DNA of 10,612 bases. Origin: an uncultured Candidatus Nemicrothrix sp. Lineage in GTDB: Bacteria > Actinomycetota > Acidimicrobiia > Acidimicrobiales > Acidimicrobilacustridaceae. The stretch spans positions 1-10,612 of the forward strand of contig CAIKHC010000138.1 in assembly GCA_903827085.1 (NCBI GenBank), given 5' to 3'. The position numbers and the translations under genes were made by a program. The notes beneath the pieces were generated by a model that did no database searches, had not been told where the DNA came from, and worked only from the letters and a program-made list of their open reading frames with translations. The stretch's first letter is position 1, and each line of letters starts with the position of its first letter. This document shows positions 1 to 6,567 of this stretch, one piece after another.

Positions 1-15
1 CCACTTGTTGGCCAT
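1..15 (-). CDS. Start of a minus-strand gene cut by the left edge
   Basis: An ATG on the minus strand (window 15 to 13) opens a frame reading M-A-N-K-W before the window ends. It is preceded by a good ribosome binding site, GGGAGG at about 22-27 on the minus strand, 6-7 bases from the ATG. It follows the COQ4-like gene on the same strand with a gap of about 70 bases, so the two may be co-transcribed. Five codons give no clue to function. The call rests on the binding site plus start codon. Confidence 0.5.
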
Positions 16-83
16 CTCAGCCCTCCCAGAACGAAGGCGAATTCTACCGGGAGGCCCCTATCCGGCCCCATTCGGCGGGTTGG

Positions 84-1052
84 TCACCAGAACAGGTGGT
101 GGCCATCGTCGGTGTTGGCAGGGGTGAGGACCCCGAACTCGGCACGGATATCGGCCAGCGGCCTTTCCGCCATGGCGAAGTGGTCGACGCGGGAGAAATC
201 GGCGATGCATTCGCCGCCCCGGGCGATCTCGGCAGCCAGGAGTTCAGCAGCACCCGGTCGGGCGAGGATCCCCTGCTCAGCTTTCACCTTGTTCGAGTCG
301 CCAAAGCCCGCTTCATGCACGATGAGTGAAGCGAGCAGCGCTGAACGATTCACCGAGTCGTCGGCCATGGCCATGAGAAACGCGCTGAGCGCGACCTCGG
401 CTTCAGCCGTTGTGCCAATGCCAGAGATCACATGAGTCATGTCGTGTCCCACATAGAAGTGGTTCATGTGGGTGGCCTCGACACCAGGGAGCGGCAGACC
501 GGCAATGTCGTAGAACTCGACGTACGCATGGCCGAGTGTTCCGGGGGCATAGGAGCGCATTTTTTCGATGCGGGCGACGAGTTCGGGTTCAGCAGAGCCA
601 TCGGGAACTGCGACATCGCGCAACGAGGGCTCGACTCGCGCTTCAACACTGCCATCGAGGAAGCGAGCGAAGTCCGCCTTTGCTCGTTCGGTTCCTTCAT
701 CGACCATCGTGCGGAAGAGTGCCGCGTCGGGTCCGATGATTCCGATTGCTGCTTCATACGCTTCAGCACGTTCGAGTTGTGCGTCGGTGAGCGGATGGCG
801 ACACGCCTCAAGCGTGACGATCATTTCCTGGAAATGTCGACGATCCGTTGGCGACGTGATGATTTCGGCGAGCTGTGTCGGCTGAAGCACTGACGTTGCC
901 CGAAGATCAAGGTCGGGGCGCCGCCACACCTGCGTCACGATGGCTTGCAAGACAACGAGCTGTTCCTCGGTAATGCCCCCTTCGACATCACAGACGCCAA
1001 GAAGGCCGGCGACAAAGGGCTCGACAAGTTCGGGGGCAAGACTGAGCGACAC
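84..1052 (-). CDS. COQ4-like protein with HDxxHx11E metal motif
   Basis: 322 aa, starting at GTG with a GGGAG binding site 5 bases upstream. Residues about 165-225 resemble the COQ4 family: the Y-A-P-G-T-L-G-H-A-Y-V-E-F stretch (168-180) matches the family's TLG.AY block, and H203-D-M-T-H207 followed after exactly 11 residues by E219 fits the COQ4 metal-ligand motif HDxxHx11E. COQ4 works in ubiquinone biosynthesis (organisation of the complex and, in recent work, C1 decarboxylation/hydroxylation of the ring). Actinobacteria normally make menaquinone, so a ubiquinone role here is unlikely and the substrate is unknown. Residues 1-130 are mostly helical and acidic, with a V-E-G-G-I-T-E-E stretch that faintly recalls TerB-like domains; that is a guess. 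The C-terminal region after 245 has no motif I recognise. Transcribed divergently from the DUF1214 gene across 97 bases. The gene is secure; COQ4 kinship is likely, function open. Confidence 0.8.
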   Translation of the reverse strand: MSLSLAPELVEPFVAGLLGVCDVEGGITEEQLVVLQAIVTQVWRRPDLDLRATSVLQPTQLAEIITSPTDRRHFQEMIVTLEACRHPLTDAQLERAEAYEAAIGIIGPDAALFRTMVDEGTERAKADFARFLDGSVEARVEPSLRDVAVPDGSAEPELVARIEKMRSYAPGTLGHAYVEFYDIAGLPLPGVEATHMNHFYVGHDMTHVISGIGTTAEAEVALSAFLMAMADDSVNRSALLASLIVHEAGFGDSNKVKAEQGILARPGAAELLAAEIARGGECIADFSRVDHFAMAERPLADIRAEFGVLTPANTDDGHHLFW

Positions 1053-1119
1053 CGGATCTCCCGCGTAGAACGTTGGTGGCTATCAAACCACAGCCGAAGC
1101 GTGCGATTCATTCGACTCC

Positions 1120-1125
1120 TAGGAT
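1120..1125 (+). promoter_or_regulatory. Possible -10 element before the DUF1214 gene
   Basis: TAGGAT fits the TAnnnT pattern of actinobacterial -10 boxes and lies 24 bases before the ATG at 1150, in the 97-base divergent intergenic region. No convincing -35 box is seen 16-18 bases upstream. The same hexamer lies before the SDR operon (5729-5734). Weak evidence from sequence alone. Confidence 0.25.
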
Positions 1126-1149
1126 CACCAACAACTTCCAGGGGGAACA

Positions 1150-2262
1150 ATGGAATCAACACTTGCCATGGCCGAACTGGCCGAACTCGTTGCCGACATG
1201 AACGCTGATGCCGACGATGCTCGGTGGAACTTTGTCTCCGACCTTGATCGCGCGTCGTATCGAGAGTTTGCGATGCATTGTTTGCACCATTCATTGCAGT
1301 TCTGGCTCGAGGCCGATCCGTTACGCCCTCGCTGGAACCGCTGGTTCATGCCCAACAAAAAGTTGCTCGGCGATAACCCCGACACCGTCTATTACGGAAC
1401 CGTCATCGACCCAACGAAGTCGTATCGAATTCGCGGCAACATCGAGAGCGCGTGCTACACGTCGTTCACTGTTGAGATCGGAACGGCTGGCGGCGCGATG
1501 TCGCAAAAGCTCGGTCATACGTTGAATGACCGCGAGTTCGAGGTTGATGCGGCGGGCAACTACGAACTCCTCGCATCGCCAACAGGCAGCGGCCCGAACT
1601 GGTTGCGTCTTGATCCCGGGGCTGGTTCGATCACGACCCGTCACTATTTCGAATGGGAGCGCTGCGCGGCGCTCGACCCGAGTCTGCAGATTCCACTAAC
1701 GATCGAGCCGCTAGACGATCCCGGTCCGCCTCCGGTGCCCGACGATGCTGCGGTGGCTGCAAACATTCGCCGAGCCATCACGTTCCTGCGCTCGGTCACG
1801 GTCGATTGGGGTCACACTCCGTTGCCGCCTGGTGCGATTCCGTGGGTGTCGGCTGAACCAAACGCGTTTACAAACCCCGCCGATCACGATGGCAACCTCG
1901 GCATTGGCTACGCCGCGACCGACAACATCTATCGATCAGCGCGTTGGAAGTTGGCCCCAGACGAAGCACTTGAGATTCGTGGTCGGTGGCCGCGGTGCAC
2001 GTTTGCCAACATCGTGTTGTTCAACAACCACATGCAAACGCTCAACTACGACCGGCGCTTGGTCTCACTTAATCGAGTGCAGACCGAGGTCGATGCCGAC
2101 GGTTCGTGGCGAATGATCCTCGCCCACTCCGATCCCGGCTTGCCCAACTGGCTCGACACACGCGGGCTCGAACACGGAACAATGTTCTGGCGGTTCCTCA
2201 TACCGACTGAACCGCTTACGCAGTTGGAAACGCAGGTTGTGAAATTCAGCGACCTCGTTTGA
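1150..2262 (+). CDS. DUF1214-type protein, copy A
   Basis: 370 aa, ATG preceded by AGGGGG about 5 bases upstream. No signal peptide or membrane segment is evident. Landmarks: G-D-N-P-D-T-V-Y-Y (74-82), R-G-N-I (95-98), Y-T-S-F-T (103-107), I-T-T-R-H-Y-F-E (161-168), and in the C-terminal third R-G-R-W-P-R-C-T-F, L-N-R, D-G-S-W, H-S-D-P-G-L-P-N-W-L-D-T. The last block is typical of DUF1214 (the N-W-L region after a D-G-S strand). The molecular function of DUF1214 proteins is not established; they are common in actinobacteria near oxidative and lipid metabolism genes. The MOSC gene follows after 24 bases on the same strand and probably shares the transcript. A clear paralogue lies at 2842-3960 on the other strand. 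Family call fairly sure, function unknown. Confidence 0.85.
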   Translation: MESTLAMAELAELVADMNADADDARWNFVSDLDRASYREFAMHCLHHSLQFWLEADPLRPRWNRWFMPNKKLLGDNPDTVYYGTVIDPTKSYRIRGNIESACYTSFTVEIGTAGGAMSQKLGHTLNDREFEVDAAGNYELLASPTGSGPNWLRLDPGAGSITTRHYFEWERCAALDPSLQIPLTIEPLDDPGPPPVPDDAAVAANIRRAITFLRSVTVDWGHTPLPPGAIPWVSAEPNAFTNPADHDGNLGIGYAATDNIYRSARWKLAPDEALEIRGRWPRCTFANIVLFNNHMQTLNYDRRLVSLNRVQTEVDADGSWRMILAHSDPGLPNWLDTRGLEHGTMFWRFLIPTEPLTQLETQVVKFSDLV

Positions 2263-2286
2263 CGTGCTCTCGGGCAGACTGTCTCA

Positions 2287-2841
2287 ATGACTCACGCGCT
2301 CGAAGGAACAGTCACCAGTCTGCATAGCGATGGCGGGCACAACTTCTCCAAGCCATCAATCGACGAGGCCGTCTTCCTTGCTGGGGTCGGCATTGAGGGC
2401 GATGCCCATTCCGGCCCAACCACCCAGCACCTCAGTCGCCAGAAGAAGGACGCTTCTCGCCCCAACCTGCGCCAAGTCCACCTTGTGGCCAGTGAGATTC
2501 ATGCGGGCCTGCGCAGCGAAGGATTCGAGGTTCCCTTCGGTGGATTTGGCGAGAACCTCACCACCCAAGGTATTGAACTAGGTCAACTACCTGTGGGCAG
2601 CACGCTGCGTCTTGGCGACGACGTGATCATCGCCCTCACTGGCTTTCGAGATCCCTGTTCGCAGATCGACAAGTTCCAAGAGGGTCTGCGCGCGGCAGTG
2701 TCGTTCAAGCCTGAAGTTGGACCGCAGCTCTTTCGCAATGGCGTGATGTCTGTCGTCGTGCGCGGCGGAACGGTTCGCGTTGGCGACACCATCAAGGTTT
2801 CGCTTCCGGCCGAACCACATCAGCCGATGCAGAAGGTCTGA
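2287..2841 (+). CDS. MOSC domain-containing protein
   Basis: 184 aa. The whole protein is one MOSC domain, the beta-barrel fold shared with the molybdenum cofactor sulfurase C-terminus and the YiiM/mARC proteins. Seen: G-V-G-I-E-G-D-A-H-S-G (33-43), a typical R-Q-V-H-L-V strand (62-67), G-F-G-E-N-L (86-91), L-P-V-G-S-T-L-R-L-G (101-110) and the conserved cysteine C124 in R-D-P-C-S-Q-I-D. In characterised members this cysteine contacts molybdenum cofactor or sulfur. Substrate here is unknown. No strong ribosome binding site precedes the ATG; it starts 24 bases after the DUF1214 gene, so translation may be helped by the upstream gene. Its TGA directly abuts the TGA of the convergent gene. Family call is strong. 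Confidence 0.9.
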   Translation: MTHALEGTVTSLHSDGGHNFSKPSIDEAVFLAGVGIEGDAHSGPTTQHLSRQKKDASRPNLRQVHLVASEIHAGLRSEGFEVPFGGFGENLTTQGIELGQLPVGSTLRLGDDVIIALTGFRDPCSQIDKFQEGLRAAVSFKPEVGPQLFRNGVMSVVVRGGTVRVGDTIKVSLPAEPHQPMQKV

Positions 2842-3960
2842 TCAGACGAGGTCGGGCGTGAGGTCAGCGAACTTCACGACCTCGCATGTGGGCTTCTCGA
2901 TCTCGCCCTCGGGCAGGAAGAAGCGGAAAAACATCGTGCCCAGATTGCGGCCTTCGGTGTCGATCCAGTTCGCATGTCCTGGATCAGAGTGCGCGAGCAC
3001 CATCGTGAATGAACCATCGGCATTCAACGTGGTGTTGGCGCGGTTGCGGCTGACCTGACGGTTCACGTAGTCGTACATCTGCGACCAACGATTCCAAAGG
3101 CAAATATTTCCGAAGACGCATTCGGGCCAACGGCCACGAATCACAAGTGCTTCGTCATCACCGATGAGATATGGAGCCATCGCATACGCAGCGTCAAACG
3201 CAGCAAATGCCATGTTTCCCGGCACTATCGGCTGCGGAAGTTCGTTGGGAATACGCGATACAAACGGAATAGGCGTGTCTTCTGAAGGTGCGATCGAAGC
3301 AACGGTCTTGCTGCGCACGTGATTGATGACGCGCTGCAATGCAGCCGAAACGCGCTCATCGTTCCAACGCGGTGGGGCGGGAACTTTTGTGACCGCTTCG
3401 ATGCTGATCGGAACATGCAATGTCTGCGAAGCCGATGATGACCAAGGAAATTCAAAGTAATGACGAGTAGTGATGCGTCCGCCGTCGGCGGGAATCTCGA
3501 GCCAGTTGCGGTCGGCTTTGGCCCCGCCGAGGCGAATCTCGTACGAACCGTCGGCCGCGATGTCCATCTCTGTGTCGTTCAGAACACCTGAAGTGTGTGT
3601 GGCGTACGAACCCTCGGCCGCGCCTGCTTCCATCGTGAACGAGGTGTAGACCGCGCCAGCGATATTGCCGCGGACGATGTATTCATTGTTCGGCGCAACT
3701 GGCGTCTCGAAGTAGACAGCATCGGAGTTATCCCCCGTGAATGAACGGGTCGGCGACACGATGCGGTTGAACACCGGGCGCTGCGGATCGAACTCTTGAT
3801 GTGAATAGAGCGCACTCTGGAGAATGTGGGTGAGGTTGCGGAAACCCTCGGCGACATCGTCATCGGTCATGACCGGGCCCGGAACGACCCATTCATCACC
3901 AGCCTGCTGAAGCAGTGCCACCAGTTCGTTGTACTTCTCGCGCGACTTGAGCTCGCCCAT
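2842..3960 (-). CDS. DUF1214-type protein, copy B
   Basis: 372 aa, ATG preceded by AAGGGGG on the minus strand. It is collinear with copy A (1150-2262) and shares G-D-N-x-D-x-V-Y, R-G-N-I-x-x-A-x-Y-T-S-F-T, I-T-T-R-H-Y-F-E, R-G-R-W-P-x-C-x-F-x-N-I, D-G-S-x-x-M-x-L-A-H-S-D-P-G, N-W-x-D-T-x-G, G-T-M-F-x-R-F and a V-V-K-F-x-D-L near the C-terminus. The N-terminal 60 residues differ most. The level of divergence suggests an old duplication rather than recent copying. Function unknown, as for copy A; no signal peptide or membrane span is seen. It converges on the MOSC gene with no gap and diverges from the SnoaL-like gene across about 113 bases. Confidence 0.85.
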   Translation of the reverse strand: MGELKSREKYNELVALLQQAGDEWVVPGPVMTDDDVAEGFRNLTHILQSALYSHQEFDPQRPVFNRIVSPTRSFTGDNSDAVYFETPVAPNNEYIVRGNIAGAVYTSFTMEAGAAEGSYATHTSGVLNDTEMDIAADGSYEIRLGGAKADRNWLEIPADGGRITTRHYFEFPWSSSASQTLHVPISIEAVTKVPAPPRWNDERVSAALQRVINHVRSKTVASIAPSEDTPIPFVSRIPNELPQPIVPGNMAFAAFDAAYAMAPYLIGDDEALVIRGRWPECVFGNICLWNRWSQMYDYVNRQVSRNRANTTLNADGSFTMVLAHSDPGHANWIDTEGRNLGTMFFRFFLPEGEIEKPTCEVVKFADLTPDLV

Positions 3961-4073
3961 GTCATCCCCCTTGAAAACGTCAGGGGTGCATCCTCGCGAA
4001 GATCAACCGGCTCTGCACACAAAGACGCTCAGGGCGTCGGGCGGCTACGGTCGGCACATTCAAGGGGGGCCTG

Positions 4074-4574
4074 ATGAAGACCAACGAAGAACGACTGGCT
4101 GAAGCGCTGGATTATCTCGACATTCGTCGGCTGCAGAATCGCTATGCCGACATCGTGACCCGTCGGGCGTGGGCTGAGCTCCACGAGATCATGCGCCCGG
4201 GCTGCAAGCTCGAACTGGACCTCGGTGACAACCAGATGGTGTTCGATGGTCCGCAAGCCATCGGCGACTTCATTGGTGAACAGCTCGAGGCGTTCGAATT
4301 TTTTGAGTTCGTCATCCTCAACACCGTGATCGAGGTCGACGTTGAAGCGGGCGTGGCCGGCGGACGCATGTACATGCAAGAGCTTCGTCAAAACGTGAGC
4401 GATGGTCGCCGTACCAACGCCTACGGCCTGTACCACGACCGATTCGAACGTCACGATGGCACCTGGTGGCTGGCCCGCCGCCGTTACGGCTCGTTCTCTC
4501 GCACCATTGCGCCAGGCCCGGAGCACGAACAGGTCGTCTTCCCCCTTCCCCTGCACGACCTCGGCACGCTGTAA
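4074..4574 (+). CDS. SnoaL/NTF2-like (nuclear transport factor 2 fold) protein
   Basis: 166 aa, ATG preceded by AAGGGGGG 6 bases upstream. The pattern is that of the SnoaL-like family: an N-terminal helix L-D-I-R-R-L-Q-N-R-Y-A-D (15-26), a second helix with W-A-E-L-H-E-I (33-39), the strand with F-D-G-P-Q-A-I-G-D-F-I (57-67), the I-E-V-D-V-E-A-G-V-A-G-G strand pair, and the final Y-H-D-R-F-E-R-H-D-G-T-W-W-L-A-R-R-R (120-137). Members form alpha+beta cone barrels that bind hydrophobic ligands and include dehydratases, ketosteroid isomerases and polyketide cyclases. No specific catalytic residue set can be assigned, so the reaction is unknown. Probably its own transcription unit: divergent neighbour upstream, toxin-antitoxin pair 80 bases downstream with its own promoter. 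Confidence 0.85.
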   Translation: MKTNEERLAEALDYLDIRRLQNRYADIVTRRAWAELHEIMRPGCKLELDLGDNQMVFDGPQAIGDFIGEQLEAFEFFEFVILNTVIEVDVEAGVAGGRMYMQELRQNVSDGRRTNAYGLYHDRFERHDGTWWLARRRYGSFSRTIAPGPEHEQVVFPLPLHDLGTL

Positions 4575-4626
4575 TCAGAAACCTGCTGCCCCTCGGCCAA
4601 GCACCCAGAATTGGAACCGAGAGAGT

Positions 4627-4656
4627 TGGTGTATCAATGGTGTATTCTGAGTGTAT
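4627..4656 (+). promoter_or_regulatory. Three 11-bp-spaced GTGTAT repeats: probable vapBC operator
   Basis: GTGTAT occurs at 4629-4634, 4640-4645 and 4651-4656, exactly 11 bases apart. The first two extend to TGGTGTAT (4627-4634 and 4638-4645); the third reads GAGTGTAT and runs into the vapB ATG (4655-4657). One-helical-turn spacing puts the repeats on one DNA face, as expected for side-by-side ribbon-helix-helix dimers. TATTCT (4643-4648) fits a -10 box and ends 6 bases before the ATG, so the transcript probably starts at or next to the start codon. The repeats thus overlap the promoter, consistent with autorepression by VapB or VapBC. The repeats are visible directly; their role is inferred. 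Confidence 0.7.
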
Positions 4657-4861
4657 GGCGCGTACAAATATTGATATAGACGAGGAAGCCTGCGCTCTGG
4701 TTATGGCCCAGCACGGGTTCACAACCAAACGACAAGCGGTCAACTACGCCCTGCGTAAAGCCGTCATCGTCCCCATGACCATTGAGGAAGCCAAAGCGAT
4801 GCGCGGCACCGGATGGGATGGCGATCTCGACGAAATGCGACGGTTTGAGCCTTGGAGTTGA
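4655..4861 (+). CDS. vapB: VapB-family antitoxin
   Basis: 68 aa. Type II antitoxin that binds its own promoter through an N-terminal ribbon-helix-helix and neutralises VapC through its C-terminal tail. M-A-R-T-N-I-D-I-D (1-9) is the typical beta strand of this VapB family, followed by helix 9-18, the turn at H20-G21-F22, T-K-R-Q-A-V-N-Y-A-L-R-K (24-35), and an acidic/tryptophan-bearing tail with R50-G-T-G-W-D-G-D-L and E65-P-W that would occupy the toxin groove. The start at 4655 matches the family N-terminus; it has no ribosome binding site, fitting a leaderless message. An in-frame ATG at 4637 would add six residues and lies inside the operator repeats, so it is less likely. An ATA codon near the start is unusual for this GC-rich neighbourhood and hints at transfer. 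Overlaps vapC. Confidence 0.88.
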   Translation: MARTNIDIDEEACALVMAQHGFTTKRQAVNYALRKAVIVPMTIEEAKAMRGTGWDGDLDEMRRFEPWS

Positions 4862-5253
4862 TCGTCGATACGTCGGCTTGGATCCACTTTCTTCGGAACT
4901 CAAACCTTGCGATCGCCGACCGAGTTGAAAACGCACTGGTAGAAGGCGCTGCAGTTACCGGCACGATTGTTATGGAACTTCTTGCAGGTGCTCGCAGCGA
5001 GAAACAACTCACCAGTCTTGAACATCTCCTAGCACGAGCAACTCTGTTGCCCACCGAACCCGAAGACTTCGAACGCGCTGCGCTGATGTATCGCACCTGT
5101 CGACAAAGTGGAATCACCATTCGCAACATGTCCGACTGCCTCATCGCGGCCACGGCACTCCGCACAAACCAACCGATATTGCACAACGATCGAGACTTTG
5201 CCCTTCTGGCCCAACACACCGAACTGCAATTGGTCGACCTCGCTCAGGACTGA
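4858..5253 (+). CDS. vapC: VapC-family PIN-domain ribonuclease toxin
   Basis: 131 aa from TTG 4858. PIN-domain toxins are Mg2+-dependent ribonucleases that cleave tRNA or rRNA; the target here cannot be told. The four expected acidic residues are present: D4 in I-V-D-T-S-A-W-I, E40 in V-M-E-L-L-A-G, D93 in M-S-D-C-L-I-A-A, and D111 in H-N-D-R-D-F, so the toxin looks active. Length is normal. The TTG at 4858 overlaps the vapB stop as TTGA and gives the common M-I-V-D-T N-terminus; an in-frame TTG at 4852 adds two residues and cannot be excluded. Neither has a well-spaced ribosome binding site, so translation probably depends on reading through vapB. The 3' end overlaps the convergent unknown gene by 10 bases. 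Confidence 0.9.
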   Translation: MIVDTSAWIHFLRNSNLAIADRVENALVEGAAVTGTIVMELLAGARSEKQLTSLEHLLARATLLPTEPEDFERAALMYRTCRQSGITIRNMSDCLIAATALRTNQPILHNDRDFALLAQHTELQLVDLAQD

Positions 5254-5669
5254 AGGTCGACCTCGGTGCCGTTGCCGTCGCGGGCAACAACAGTTCGCGA
5301 ATCAGTTGGTGCGCCGCCGATGCCAATCGCCGAAAGCACCTCGAATGCGGAATCCGTCGCGGTTGTTCCTGGTGGTTGACGGAGCGTTGCGCCTTGTCGG
5401 TCTTCGTCGAGATGCCATCCGCGTTTGCTGAGCGCGTCAGCCACATTGCGGAGACGAGACGCCGAGAGTTCGTTGAAGCGAACAATCAAGACGCTGCTTC
5501 CGCCCTGTTTGGCGTTGATCACCAATGGGTGCCATCCCTCGGGAGCACTCACGGTGGCGGAAGCATCGACCTCCCTGATCAGCACATGAGCCCGCAACGA
5601 CACGATGGCCTCGGTCAGAACGCCAACGGCATCGAAATCCGTGGGGTCGATCACGACAGGTTCAGCCAT
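5244..5669 (-). CDS. Unknown 141-residue protein
   Basis: I do not recognise a family. The ATG at 5669 has a GAGG ribosome binding site 8 bases upstream; an open frame extends to 5861 but would read back through the SDR start region, so it is rejected. The protein begins M-A-E-P-V-V-I-D-P-T and shows alternating predicted helix and strand: helix 11-28, strand 29-34, strand 46-52, strand 58-64, helix 67-84, a W-H-L-D-E-D turn (85-90), then a proline/glycine region and a final strand. No cysteines, signal peptide or membrane segment. The layout loosely recalls small chaperone-like alpha/beta folds, a weak guess. It diverges from the mycofactocin operon across 88 bases, so coregulation is possible, and converges on vapC with a 10-base overlap. 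Confidence 0.7.
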   Translation of the reverse strand: MAEPVVIDPTDFDAVGVLTEAIVSLRAHVLIREVDASATVSAPEGWHPLVINAKQGGSSVLIVRFNELSASRLRNVADALSKRGWHLDEDRQGATLRQPPGTTATDSAFEVLSAIGIGGAPTDSRTVVARDGNGTEVDLQS

Positions 5670-5728
5670 GAACCCAGCCTCGCGCAGTCCGCCCAGCACT
5701 GGGAATGTCCACGACCGAGCCACACCCG

Positions 5729-5749
5729 TAGGATTCCCCCTCTGGGGAG
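5729..5749 (+). promoter_or_regulatory. Candidate promoter and SD-pairing stem before the SDR operon
   Basis: TAGGAT (5729-5734) fits a -10 box in the 88-base divergent intergenic region; 17 bases upstream TGTCCA (5706-5711) matches only half of a -35 box. Just downstream, bases 5734-5739 can pair with 5744-5749 over a 4-base loop, which would cover the GGGGAGG ribosome binding site of the SDR. Both cannot matter if transcription starts inside the stem. Suggestive only. Confidence 0.25.
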
Positions 5750-5757
5750 GAACAGTT

Positions 5758-6567
5758 ATGGCTCGTGAAAATCCCGTTGCCGTCGTTACCGGTGCCGCTC
5801 GCGGTATCGGCGCGGCCAGTGCCGCCCGGCTTGCTGCCCGTGGCTTCACCGTTGCTCTCATCGACCTTCCGCTGGAATCACCGGGACGCCTTGGCGAGAT
5901 CCCCGGCCCGTACCGCCCCGCGCACGGCCAAGACCTCGACGAGGCGGCGGCTGCTTGCGGAGGACGCGGTCACGCCCACGCCGCCGATGTTCGCGATCCC
6001 CAAGCATTAGCCAAAATCATCGACACCGTCCTTGCCCATCACGGTTCGATCGATGTTGTTGTTGCCGCTGCTGGTGCCGTCGCTGGTGGCGCGCCACTAT
6101 GGAAAACCGACGACGATGTCTGGCGTTCGATGATCGACATCAATCTCACCGGTGTGTTCAACATCGCACGCGCCACGTTGCCCTCAATGTTGGACGCACC
6201 CGCGCCACGCAATGGCCGTTTCGTTGCTGTCGCATCTGCTGCGGCTCACCACGGCCTTCCACAACTCGCGGCATACTCCGCAGCCAAACACGGCGTTGCC
6301 GGTTTGGTGAAAGCACTTTCGGCCGAACTCACTGACAGCGGCGTCACCGCCAACGCGGTGTGTCCCGGCTCAACAGCCACCGGCATGCTCGATGCCAGTG
6401 CTGCCCTCTACGGCATGAAAAACCGTGACGCGTTCGCCGATCAAGCCCGCATTGGTCGACTCATCGATCCCGATGAAATCGCCGCGACCATCGAGTGGTT
6501 GTGCGTTGACGCACCCGCTGCGCTTACCGGTTCACTCATCGACGTCGACGGCGGTTTCCGCGCATGA
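5758..6567 (+). CDS. Mycofactocin-type NAD-dependent SDR oxidoreductase
   Basis: 269 aa, ATG preceded by GGAGG 7 bases upstream; the open frame extends to 5605 but the added residues do not resemble SDRs. Rossmann motif T11-G-A-A-R-G-I-G18, D36 after strand 2 (favours NAD over NADP), D77-V, A-A-A-G (103-106, where N-A-A-G is usual), N129, catalytic S160, Y173 and K177, then P-G after strand 6. Between strand 2 and D77 there are about 40 residues with P-Y-R-P-A-H-G-Q-D-L-D-E (51-62), longer than in ordinary SDRs. This insertion is a mark of mycofactocin-associated SDRs, which hold NAD without exchange and are thought to pass electrons to mycofactocin. Substrate is probably an alcohol or hydroxy compound, unknown. 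First gene of the operon; its TGA overlaps the MoxR ATG. SDR certain; mycofactocin link well supported by insertion and by mftE/mftF downstream. Confidence 0.88.
   Translation: MARENPVAVVTGAARGIGAASAARLAARGFTVALIDLPLESPGRLGEIPGPYRPAHGQDLDEAAAACGGRGHAHAADVRDPQALAKIIDTVLAHHGSIDVVVAAAGAVAGGAPLWKTDDDVWRSMIDINLTGVFNIARATLPSMLDAPAPRNGRFVAVASAAAHHGLPQLAAYSAAKHGVAGLVKALSAELTDSGVTANAVCPGSTATGMLDASAALYGMKNRDAFADQARIGRLIDPDEIAATIEWLCVDAPAALTGSLIDVDGGFRA

Noticed and set aside
432..893. Plus-strand open frame (153 codons) opposite the COQ4-like gene
   Set aside because: Antisense shadow; the minus-strand frame has a binding site, full length and the HDxxHx11E motif.
4024..4038. Small inverted repeat GACGC/GCGTC before the SnoaL-like gene
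   Set aside because: Only a 5-bp stem with a 5-base loop, without T-run or repeat elsewhere; too short to call an operator or terminator.
4466..4654. N-terminal extension of the vapB frame
   Set aside because: The added residues overlap the SnoaL-like gene and do not resemble any antitoxin; the family start M-A-R-T-N lies at 4655 behind the operator repeats.
5605..5757. Upstream extension of the SDR
   Set aside because: Extra residues have no SDR character and the ATG at 5758 has a near-perfect ribosome binding site.
5670..5861. Upstream extension of the unknown minus-strand gene
   Set aside because: The extension is antisense to the SDR start and Rossmann motif; the ATG at 5669 has its own ribosome binding site.
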